Part shown: positions 53,830-60,494 of the stretch, one piece after another | How the letters are laid out: every line of letters starts with the position of its first letter | Position numbering within the stretch: position 1 is the stretch's first letter | Assembly: GCA_951812535.1 (NCBI GenBank) | Contig: CATOSK010000006.1 | Span: 1-64,000 of the forward strand | DNA: 64,000 nt | From: an uncultured Dehalococcoidia bacterium | Lineage (GTDB): Bacteria > Chloroflexota > Dehalococcoidia > Lucifugimonadales > UBA3495 | Direction of reading: 5' to 3' | Notes under the pieces: model-generated | Told to the model about the DNA's origin: nothing | Databases searched by the model: none | What the model saw: the letters and a program-made list of their open reading frames with translations, nothing else | Translations under genes and position numbers: made by a program

Positions 53830-54693
53830 ATGGGCAACGGCAACAACCAGAACGGCCACTACAACGGCAATGGCAACGGCCACCACCCCAACGGGAGCGT
53901 CAACCTCAACGGCAACGGCGTCGCCGACCTCGGCGGCCACGATTTCCTGTGGGACGGGCTGCCGCCGGCGGTGGTCAACGCCCTGGAGCAGCCCCTGGAC
54001 CCGGCGCTGGTCTCCCGGCGCGACGGACGGGGAAATCGCCAGTACGACTACATCGAGGGCCACACCGTCATCGACCAGGCCAACCGGATCTTCGGCTACG
54101 GCGGCTGGGGCTACGAACTGGTGGGCGACGTGAGCCTGCGGCGGATCGAGAAGGTGGACGTCAGGACCGGGGAGGTCAAGGTCAACTACGCCTACAGCGC
54201 GCCGGTGCGGGTTACGGTCAACGGCGCGCCGTCCCGCACCGACATCGGCTTCCACGTCGTCACCGAGGACACCCCGGAGGGCCACGAGACCGCAGCGAAA
54301 GGGGCGGTGACCGACGGTCTGAAGCGGGCGCTGCGCAGCTTTGGGGACCGCTTCGGCAACGGCCTCTACGGGGACCAGCCAACGGCCAACGGCAGGCCCA
54401 GGACGCAGGCTCCCGCCAACGCCAACGGCAACTCCGGCCAGGGCAACAACAGGAACGGTAACAACGGGAACGGCCGGCGGGAAGGCAGCTACCTCCAGCA
54501 GTTGCGGGGGCGGCTCATCGCCCTGGGCGCGGAGCAGGGCTTCGGCGAAGACCAGGTGCGGGAGGCGGTGAAGAAGCAGACGGGCAAGGAACTGGATGAC
54601 CTGCCCGCCAGGGACCTGAAGCCCCTGGTGGAAGGCGCCGCCCGCAAGGTCAACGAGGCGATGGAAGCCGAGCGGGGCAATGGCAACGGCTAG
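53830..54693 (+). CDS. Rad52/22-type single-strand annealing protein with NG-rich ends
   Basis: 287 residues. N-terminal 35 residues are Asn/Gly/His-rich (MGNGNNQNGHYNGNGNGHH). Residues about 40-180 are a Rad52 fold: YDYIEGHTVIDQANRIFGYG, WGYELVGDVSLRRIEK, TAAKGAVTDGLKRALRSFGD, RFGNGLYG. A second NG-rich linker (NGNSGQGNNRNGNNGNGRRE) leads to a small helical C-terminal domain. Such proteins pair complementary single strands in phages and mobile elements and usually work with an exonuclease; here the nuclease at 55605 and the SSB at 56804 fit that role. Confidence 0.85.
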   Translation: MGNGNNQNGHYNGNGNGHHPNGSVNLNGNGVADLGGHDFLWDGLPPAVVNALEQPLDPALVSRRDGRGNRQYDYIEGHTVIDQANRIFGYGGWGYELVGDVSLRRIEKVDVRTGEVKVNYAYSAPVRVTVNGAPSRTDIGFHVVTEDTPEGHETAAKGAVTDGLKRALRSFGDRFGNGLYGDQPTANGRPRTQAPANANGNSGQGNNRNGNNGNGRREGSYLQQLRGRLIALGAEQGFGEDQVREAVKKQTGKELDDLPARDLKPLVEGAARKVNEAMEAERGNGNG

Positions 54694-54718
54694 ACAGCGT
54701 TGCCAACTCCAACCAACA

Positions 54719-54744
54719 GGGCCGTCTCCATCGCGGGGCGGCCC
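54719..54744 (+). other. Intercistronic GGGCCG hairpin, copy 1
   Basis: GGGCCG (54719-54724) pairs with CGGCCC (54739-54744), 35 bp before the next start. One of four hairpins with the same stem in consecutive gaps of this operon. Confidence 0.55.
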
Positions 54745-54778
54745 CAATTCTCATTTACAGGACAAGGAGGAAACGAAA

Positions 54779-55099
54779 ATGACGGCAACCACCATCCATA
54801 GCCCCTGGGGCTAGTCCCAGGATGTCGAGGAATTGGACGAGGGCGTCTGGCGGGTGTCCACTGCCGGCCACGGCGGGCTGAAACTGAGCAGGGAACGGTG
54901 GGATGAACTGCCCGACCTGGTGCAGGACAGCTTCCTCAACCCCTGCTTCGCCGAGGAGGACTGCGAGGAACCCATCGCCCGGACGCTGCTGGGCCTGGGC
55001 GACGAAAGGGAGCGGGAACTGGCCATTCGGATCGCGGGCTACTTCGACCGCTACGCTCCGGCGCTGCCCTACCTGCGGGAAACGGGAGGCACGCCATGA
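54779..55099 (+). pseudogene. Small DUF7007-like protein with in-frame amber codon
   Basis: AAGGAGG precedes ATG 54779. The frame reads MTATTIHSPWG, TAG (54812-54814), then SQDVEELDEGVWRVSTAGHG and GLKLSRERWDEL, FAEEDCEEPIARTL, YFDRYAPALPYL. Relatives as I recall have an uninterrupted SPWG-x-x-Q segment leading to STASHGGFHLS. So a sense codon has become TAG near the start. It may be dead, start later (TTG 54833), or be read through. About 106 residues if read through. The stop overlaps the next gene. Confidence 0.55.
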
Positions 55100-55500
55100 A
55101 CGCCAACAACATCACCCGCTCCAGGCCCCGCAGCCTGCCCAGCGTAACCACCAAGCTGGCCACGGAGCAGGGCAACCTCTACGTAACCGTCAGCTTCGAC
55201 GAGGACGGCCAGCCCTTTGAGGTGTTCGGCTCCCTTGGCAAGGGCGGCTCCTTCCAGTACGGGGTAACCGAACTGGCCTGCCGCCTCATCTCGCTTCACC
55301 TGCGGCGCGGCACTCCGGTCGAGGAGATCATCGCCCAGTGCCAGGGCATCCAGGAGATGCAGCCCTACGCCAACCCCATGCCCGGCGGACGGAGCGCCTT
55401 CGTCCTGGGCATCGGCGACGGCATCGCCCACGTGCTGAAGCAACACCTGAAAGCCGGTGAGGAGGTGGAGGCAGCGGAGCTCAAATTGGCCGCCGACTGA
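55096..55500 (+). CDS. Free-standing TSCPD domain protein (ribonucleotide-reductase-like)
   Basis: 134 residues. It matches the TSCPD/C-terminal domain of class II ribonucleotide reductase: TKLATEQGNLYVTVSFDEDG, PFEVFGSLGKGGSFQYGVTE, LACRLISLHLRRGTPVEEII, AQCQGIQEMQP. The usual paired Cys of the domain are mostly absent (one at ACRL, one at AQCQG). The catalytic subunit is not in the window. On elements it may tune the host reductase or have been adapted for another use. It overlaps the previous frame by 4 bp. Confidence 0.72.
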   Translation: MNANNITRSRPRSLPSVTTKLATEQGNLYVTVSFDEDGQPFEVFGSLGKGGSFQYGVTELACRLISLHLRRGTPVEEIIAQCQGIQEMQPYANPMPGGRSAFVLGIGDGIAHVLKQHLKAGEEVEAAELKLAAD

Positions 55501-55530
55501 ACGGCTGAAACGGACTGACTGACAGGCGCA

Positions 55531-55561
55531 CGGGGCCGACTCTCTGCGGAGGGCGGCCCCG
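55531..55561 (+). other. Intercistronic GGGGCCG hairpin, copy 2
   Basis: CGGGGCCG (55531-55538) pairs with CGGCCCCG (55554-55561), 43 bp before the nuclease gene. Followed by TCTCATCTACCGGACA, close to TCTCATTTACAGGACA after copy 1. Confidence 0.6.
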
Positions 55562-55604
55562 CTCTCATCTACCGGACAGAGAACTTGACGGAGGAACGAC
55601 AACC

Positions 55605-56672
55605 ATGACCATGACGATTGACGACATCAGGGACGCCATCTACTCCCGGCCCAACGCCCGCTTCGACGGGGACGGGACCCTGGAGATCCGGGCCTCGGCG
55701 GTGGGCAACTGCCGCCGCGGCCTCTGGTACGAGGCTACCGGCCACCAGGTCACCAACCCCCGCAGCGACGACTCCCTGACCATGCTGGAGGCGGGCAACG
55801 CCCTGGAGCCGGTGGTGCTGCGTGCCATGCAGCGGGCCGGTTGGGACATCACCCCCACCGATAGGGACAACCCCCGGATGGTCTCCCTGCGCCTCGGCCC
55901 CGCGCTGCTGGTCAGCGGCCACGTGGATGCCGCCGGCGTCGCCCCCATCTTCGGCAACGAACCCAGCATCGTGGAGGTCAAGACCCGGGGGCCGGAAGCC
56001 TTCAAGAAGTGGCGGACGCTGGGGGCGGAGCGCAGCCACCCGGAATCGGTGTGGCAGGCCGCCTTCTACACCTACGGTACCTTCGACGAAGCCCGCGACG
56101 TGGTGATCGCCACCCTGGACACCGGCGGACGAACCTGGGACTACGAGGTGATACCGGCGCAGCGGGTGGAGCGGGCCTTCGAGCAAGCCTGCGCCCGGCT
56201 GGGGGAACTGTCGGCCCATCACGTCATCAACGGGCCGGACCCTGAAGTCCTGCCGGAACGGGACTTCACCGCCGACGACTGGCAGTGCAAACGCTGTCCC
56301 TTCCTGAACGCCTGCCTGCCGGGAATGGCGGCGGTGGCTGGCGAACCGGAGGAAGAACCCGACGCCAAATCTGCCGAGCCGGTCAGCGACGAGGAGGCGC
56401 GGGCGGCGCTCCTGGAGTACGAGCAGGCCCAGGAGATGCTGAAGGCCATCGAGGAAGACAAGCAGTGGGCGCTGGGGCAGTTGCGGGTCTGGCTCAAGCA
56501 GCGGGGCGAGGACAAGGCGAAGCTGGAGGGCGGCAAGAAGACCCGCACCGTGGGGATGGTCAAGTCCACCCGCTACAACGTGGACCACAAGCGGCTGAAC
56601 GCCCTTCTCGACCCGGAGACCAGGGCGGGCATTGTCACCGAGAACGTCTCCGAGTACCTGCGGGTCAGCTAG
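55605..56672 (+). CDS. RecB/Cas4-like PD-(D/E)XK nuclease with probable Fe-S cluster
   Basis: 355 residues. An N-terminal Cys in RASAVGNCRRGLWYEATG, then LEAGNALEPVVLRAMQRAGW, the nuclease motif LLVSGHVDAAGV and SIVEVKTRGPEAF (Asp-ExK), ESVWQAAFYTYG, and a C-terminal Cys group WQCKRCPFLNACLPG. One N-terminal and three C-terminal Cys are the Cas4/AddB-type iron-sulfur arrangement. The last 100 residues are helical. There is no CRISPR locus. With Rad52-type protein and SSB next to it, it probably makes single strands for recombination. Confidence 0.8.
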   Translation: MTMTIDDIRDAIYSRPNARFDGDGTLEIRASAVGNCRRGLWYEATGHQVTNPRSDDSLTMLEAGNALEPVVLRAMQRAGWDITPTDRDNPRMVSLRLGPALLVSGHVDAAGVAPIFGNEPSIVEVKTRGPEAFKKWRTLGAERSHPESVWQAAFYTYGTFDEARDVVIATLDTGGRTWDYEVIPAQRVERAFEQACARLGELSAHHVINGPDPEVLPERDFTADDWQCKRCPFLNACLPGMAAVAGEPEEEPDAKSAEPVSDEEARAALLEYEQAQEMLKAIEEDKQWALGQLRVWLKQRGEDKAKLEGGKKTRTVGMVKSTRYNVDHKRLNALLDPETRAGIVTENVSEYLRVS

Positions 56673-56720
56673 GCCCGGATGACATCGGAACCCTGACGCT
56701 CGGCAAGCCGGAGCGCAATA

Positions 56721-56756
56721 CGGGGCCGCTCCTTTCTACTGGAAAGGGCGGCCCCG
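56721..56756 (+). other. Intercistronic GGGGCCG hairpin, copy 3
   Basis: CGGGGCCGCTCCTTTC (56721-56736) pairs nearly completely with GGAAAGGGCGGCCCCG (56741-56756), 48 bp before the SSB gene. Confidence 0.65.
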
Positions 56757-56803
56757 CAGTCAGTTCTGAAATCCCTCAATCACAAAGCAACGGAGGAACA
56801 ATC

Positions 56804-57199
56804 ATGGCGAAGACCATCAACAAGGTTGAACTGCTGGGGCGCGTGGGCGCCGATCCCGAAATGAAGTACACGGCGTCGGGCATCGCCGTTACCCAGCTGC
56901 GCCTGGCCACGGACCGGGGGCGGAAGAACGGCGAGGACGCCACCGACTGGCACACGGTGGTGGTGTGGGACAAGTTGGCGGAAGCGGTGGCGCAGTTCGT
57001 GGAAAAGGGCCAGCGGCTCTACGTGGCGGGGCGGCTGGTACAGAACTCGTGGGAGGGGGACGACGGGCAGCGGCGCTACCGCACCGAGGTCCACGCCCAG
57101 GACGTGGTGTTCCTTGACTCCTCCCGCAACGGTGGCGGGAACGGCAACTACGCCAACACCGGCGCCAACGTCCAGACCGACGACGACCTCCCCTTCTAG
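56804..57199 (+). CDS. ssb: Single-stranded DNA-binding protein
   Basis: 131 residues from ATG 56804 (CGGAGG upstream). OB fold: NKVELLGRVGADPEMKYTAS, VTQLRLATDRGRKNGEDATD, WHTVVVWDKLAEAVAQFVEK, GQRLYVAGRL, RYRTEVHAQDVVFLD. A short Gly/Asn-rich linker (GGGNGNYANTGANVQ) leads to the acidic tail DDDLPF that recruits partner proteins. Element-encoded SSB protects single strands during transfer and recombination; its tail matches the bacterial consensus DDDIPF. Confidence 0.95.
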   Translation: MAKTINKVELLGRVGADPEMKYTASGIAVTQLRLATDRGRKNGEDATDWHTVVVWDKLAEAVAQFVEKGQRLYVAGRLVQNSWEGDDGQRRYRTEVHAQDVVFLDSSRNGGGNGNYANTGANVQTDDDLPF

Positions 57200-57242
57200 C
57201 CAAACCACCGCACACCGACGCCTGCCACCGGCGGGCGCAACA

Positions 57243-57276
57243 CGGGGCCGCTTCCCTATCGCAGGGAGCGGCCCCG
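57243..57276 (+). other. Intercistronic GGGGCCG hairpin, copy 4
   Basis: CGGGGCCGCTTCCCT (57243-57257) pairs with AGGGAGCGGCCCCG (57263-57276), 38 bp before the RadC-like gene. Stem almost perfect. Confidence 0.7.
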
Positions 57277-57313
57277 CTTTCGTTTCCCAATCTCACTCTC
57301 AAGGAAGTGAACC

Positions 57314-57874
57314 ATGCCCAGGAAGAAGCAGCCCAAGCAGGAAGAGATGCCCCTGACCATATCCGAACCCGCCGCCCCGGCCACGCCGGAAGGCGAGGCC
57401 GTGCTGGAGGCCCTGCGCTCCAACCTGGCCCTGCTGGGGGAACTGGCGGCCCGGTACCAGGTGGACTTCCAGCCGGAGCGCCCCGCCGACAGGCCGCAGA
57501 TCAACTCGCCCCAGGACGTATTCAACCTGCTGGGGCCGGAGATGTCGGCCCTGGCCCAGGAGCAGCTTCGAGTTCTGCTGCTCAACACCCGCAACCAGGT
57601 GATGGCGCAGCGCATCGTCTACCAGGGGAATGTGAACAGCTCGATTGTCCGCCCCGCTGAGGTCTTCCGGGCGGCCATCATCGACTCGGCTCCCAGCATC
57701 ATCATCAGCCACAACCACCCCTCGGGCAATCCGACTCCCAGCCCCGAGGACGTGTCCATCACCCGCGAGCTGGTGGCCGGCGGGAAGCTGCTGGGCATCG
57801 ACGTGCTGGACCACATCGTCATCGCGGGTAGCAAGTGGGTCAGCCTCAAGGAAAAGAAGCTGATGGACAGCTAA
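57314..57874 (+). CDS. RadC-like JAB/MPN-domain protein
   Basis: 186 residues. The N-terminal 60 residues are variable. The JAB domain follows: LRVLLLNTRNQVMAQRIVYQ, GNVNSSIVRPAEVFRAAIID, and the metal motif SHNHPSGNPTPSPEDVSITR (HxHPSG...D), ending in LDHIVIAGSKWVSLKEK. Chromosomal RadC has an extra HhH N-terminus that is missing here. Short RadC proteins are frequent on mobile elements; their biochemical role is unsettled. Confidence 0.85.
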   Translation: MPRKKQPKQEEMPLTISEPAAPATPEGEAVLEALRSNLALLGELAARYQVDFQPERPADRPQINSPQDVFNLLGPEMSALAQEQLRVLLLNTRNQVMAQRIVYQGNVNSSIVRPAEVFRAAIIDSAPSIIISHNHPSGNPTPSPEDVSITRELVAGGKLLGIDVLDHIVIAGSKWVSLKEKKLMDS

Positions 57875-57969
57875 CCCCATAGACACCGAGACCGGCGCTC
57901 TGCCGCCGTTCCTCACGGGGGAACCCCATCCCGCGCTTTCCGTTCATCCACACCTACAGGAGGCAACTC

Positions 57970-58635
57970 ATGATTCCCACGCAACCCGCCGTGAACGGCG
58001 ACGACCTGTTCACCATCAGCGCCGGAGGCTACTCGGCCACCACCGACGCCTTCGCCCGCGACCCGGACACGAGCGGCCTCTGGTTCCTGTCCATGGTGGG
58101 GCCGCAGACGGCGCTCAAGGCCATCTGGGCCTCCCTGCTCAAGCAGCCCCCCGACACCGCCCACCTGATCCGGGGCGTGGAGGGCATGGCATTGAGCGGA
58201 GGATACCAGCAGTGCCAGGTCCCCCACCACACCGTGGGCACCTGGACCACGCGCATCGCCCGCCTCCCCGCCAGCCGGGGCTGGCACGCCCTCGTCTACA
58301 CCCGCCTGGCCGAGTTCTCCTTCGAGCGGGACGACTTCCTGCTGCTGGCCCAGGACCAGGCCGACGCTCCAACGCTGCACCACCGCTTCCTGGACCGGCG
58401 CAGCCCCCTGCCCCTGCACCGCTCCTGGCGGGACTGGCTCTGGCGGCGGGGTTTGGACACCGGCGAGATCGTCCCCCTGGAGTCCGCCGGGCTGTTGGCC
58501 TACACCTGCAACCCGAAGGGGGAGGAACTCAAGGCCGACCTGTCGGCGGCGGTGGCGGCGGGGACCCTGACCCTCACCCACGACGACAGCACTGACACCA
58601 ATGACACCGACAAGGAGGAAGCCAGCAATGGATAG
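57970..58635 (+). CDS. Hypothetical protein of the element operon
   Basis: 221 residues, AGGAGG before the ATG. Composition looks globular with Trp/Leu/Arg-rich helices (GLWFLSMVGPQTALKAIWAS, FSFERDDFLLLAQDQADAPT, HRSWRDWLWRRGLDTGEIVP) and an Asp/Thr-rich tail. No family recognised. Overlaps the next gene by 8 bp, so cotranscribed with the zinc-binding proteins that follow. Confidence 0.65.
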   Translation: MIPTQPAVNGDDLFTISAGGYSATTDAFARDPDTSGLWFLSMVGPQTALKAIWASLLKQPPDTAHLIRGVEGMALSGGYQQCQVPHHTVGTWTTRIARLPASRGWHALVYTRLAEFSFERDDFLLLAQDQADAPTLHHRFLDRRSPLPLHRSWRDWLWRRGLDTGEIVPLESAGLLAYTCNPKGEELKADLSAAVAAGTLTLTHDDSTDTNDTDKEEASNG

Positions 58636-59038
58636 GACGCTGAACCCGGTGAAGCGGGGCAACAAGCGCCGCCGCGCCCGCAACTGGAAAGCCTGGCAGC
58701 TCTTCTCTCCGGATGGGGACACCTGCCGGTTCTGCCCCCACGGGGCCGCCGACCACCTGACTTCGAGCGGGCAGCCCCATTTCTACCAGCCCGCCGCCGA
58801 GCAGGACTGGCGGAACTCCAACGAGAAGCTCTACCGCCACGAACTGGAGGACGGCTCCGAGGTGCTGGTCAAGCGCGTTACCGTCGCCAACCGCGCCGAA
58901 CTGCTGACCGCCTTCTGCACCGCCTGCGCCGCTGACAAGGACACCTCGCAAGTCCTCTGCTTCCAGCGCACCCTCGCCAAGGGCGAGGTGGTGGGGCTGA
59001 AACACTACATCAACGGCAACCACGACAACGGGAGGTAG
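58628..59038 (+). CDS. Small putative zinc-binding protein
   Basis: 136 residues from ATG 58628 (AAGGAGG upstream). A basic N-terminus (RGNKRRRARNWKAWQLF), then CRFCPHGAADHL, and later LTAFCTACAADK with CFQ: four Cys and nearby His could hold one zinc. It ends HYINGNHDNGR. The fold is unknown. It sits just ahead of a zinc-ribbon protein and a methyltransferase. Confidence 0.6.
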   Translation: MDRTLNPVKRGNKRRRARNWKAWQLFSPDGDTCRFCPHGAADHLTSSGQPHFYQPAAEQDWRNSNEKLYRHELEDGSEVLVKRVTVANRAELLTAFCTACAADKDTSQVLCFQRTLAKGEVVGLKHYINGNHDNGR

Positions 59039-59042
59039 CGCG

Positions 59043-59312
59043 ATGGCCGACAAGCAGACCCTGTACTTCCCCTGCCCCGGCTGCGGGGCGCAGTTTTGCC
59101 AGGTGGAGGAAACCGACGAGGACATCCACGCCGGCGAGACCTATCACTGCAACGAGTGCGGCGCGCCGGTGGTCCTGGTGGCCCTGAGCATGGAGATGCT
59201 GGCCTCACCCGAAAACATCCGGTGGGGCTGCCTCTTCTGTCAGCCCGGTCCCTGCCGGTTGGCCCCGTCCACCGGTAGTGCCGGCGATTCACCCGACGAC
59301 AACACCAAGTAA
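59043..59312 (+). CDS. Small zinc-ribbon protein
   Basis: 89 residues. FPCPGCGAQFCQV and YHCNECGAPVVLV form a zinc ribbon; WGCLFCQPGPC adds another Cys group. Function unknown; probably a DNA or protein adaptor for the methyltransferase or helicase downstream. Starts 4 bp after the previous stop. Confidence 0.6.
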   Translation: MADKQTLYFPCPGCGAQFCQVEETDEDIHAGETYHCNECGAPVVLVALSMEMLASPENIRWGCLFCQPGPCRLAPSTGSAGDSPDDNTK

Positions 59313-59341
59313 CCGATTCCAAGTAGAAAAGGAGGACTGAC

Positions 59342-60376
59342 ATGAGACTCGCTGCTCAAGCCAAGGGGGGCTTTTACCCGACCCCGCCGAGGGTAATTGA
59401 CCTGGTTGCCCAACTGCTCTACGGGGCCCGGGGCCGCCCCCGCAGCGCCGACACCCTGCGCGTCCTGGACCCCTGCTGCGGGGCCGGCGACGCCCTGGCC
59501 CAGTTCGCGGACCTGGTGCGCGACCGCAGCACGGTGCCGGTGGAGACCTGCGGCGTCGAGCTGCATAGGGACCGGGCGGAACAGGCGGCAATCGTTCTGG
59601 ACCGTACCCTGGCCTGCGACCTCTTCGCAACCTCGATTGCCAACAACGCCTTCAGCGTGCTGGTTTTGAATCCGCCCTATGACTGGGACAAGGAGGACAA
59701 GCGGGTGGAACACGCCTTTCTCACCCACACGACCCGCTACCTGACCGACGGAGGGCTGCTGCTGTTCATCGTGCCGAAGCAGCGCCTGGCCGTCTCCGCC
59801 CGCTACCTCTCTTCCCACTACCGGGACCTGCGCTGCTGGGCATTCCCCAACCCGGAAAGAGAGGTGTTCGACCAGGTGGTCCTGGTGGGCAGGCGCAAGG
59901 GAGAACCCAGCCCCGACCCCTACGCCGAGCAACAGGTGCGGGAGTGGTCCTTCGGCGAGCCGGAGGAGTTCTCGTACCGTCCCTACCCGGTCTACGACCC
60001 GCCGGTGGTTCCCGCCGGGGACATCCTCTTCGCCACCCGGACGGTGGACCCCCTGGCGGCGGTGGCCGAAGCCAGGAGGACGGGCCTGTGGGCCAGCCAG
60101 GAGGTGCGGGACTCCCTCTGGCCCGCCGACGACCGGCGCACCCGGCCCCTGATGCCGCTGCGGAGGGGACACCTGGCCATGCTGGTGGCGGCGGGTTTCC
60201 TGGACAACCTGGTGCTGGAGGCCGACGGGCAGCGCATCCTGGTCAAGGGGAGGACGACGAAGGAGATGGTGTTGGCCGAGGAGACCGAGAACACCGAGGT
60301 CTACCGGGAACGGCTAAAGACCACCGTGGTCGCCCTGGACCTGGACGGCGGCGAGATCACCGACATCGCCGCCTGA
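59342..60376 (+). CDS. Adenine-specific DNA methyltransferase-like protein (DUF6094 type)
   Basis: 344 residues, AAAGGAGG before the ATG. SAM-binding motif LRVLDPCCGAGDALAQFA, then the catalytic NPPYDW (FSVLVLNPPYDWDKEDKRVE), matching gamma-type N6-adenine methyltransferases. The first residues GGFYPTPPRVIDL are the typical start of this class. The C-terminal 150 residues lack an obvious recognition domain. On elements such proteins usually sit with a large SNF2-like helicase, as here; they could mark element DNA against restriction. Confidence 0.8.
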   Translation: MRLAAQAKGGFYPTPPRVIDLVAQLLYGARGRPRSADTLRVLDPCCGAGDALAQFADLVRDRSTVPVETCGVELHRDRAEQAAIVLDRTLACDLFATSIANNAFSVLVLNPPYDWDKEDKRVEHAFLTHTTRYLTDGGLLLFIVPKQRLAVSARYLSSHYRDLRCWAFPNPEREVFDQVVLVGRRKGEPSPDPYAEQQVREWSFGEPEEFSYRPYPVYDPPVVPAGDILFATRTVDPLAAVAEARRTGLWASQEVRDSLWPADDRRTRPLMPLRRGHLAMLVAAGFLDNLVLEADGQRILVKGRTTKEMVLAEETENTEVYRERLKTTVVALDLDGGEITDIAA

Positions 60377-60420
60377 CCCGGCCTCACATCTGACTGCCCG
60401 ACTTCGGGCCGCATCACGTA

Positions 60421-60462
60421 GGCCCTGCCGGTATCACTCACCGGCGGGGCCTTCGCATTTTT
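60421..60462 (+). terminator. Terminator after the methyltransferase gene
   Basis: GGCCCTGCCGGT (60421-60432) pairs with ACCGGCGGGGCC (60440-60451), then TTCGCATTTTT. Confidence 0.7.
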
Positions 60463-60494
60463 CAACGGCAACCCTCACGTCAAGGAGAAAACCC

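Noticed and set aside
34155-54814. Reassignment of TAG to Gln
   Set aside because: Many intact genes here end in TAG, including the helicase, primase and ABC lipoproteins.
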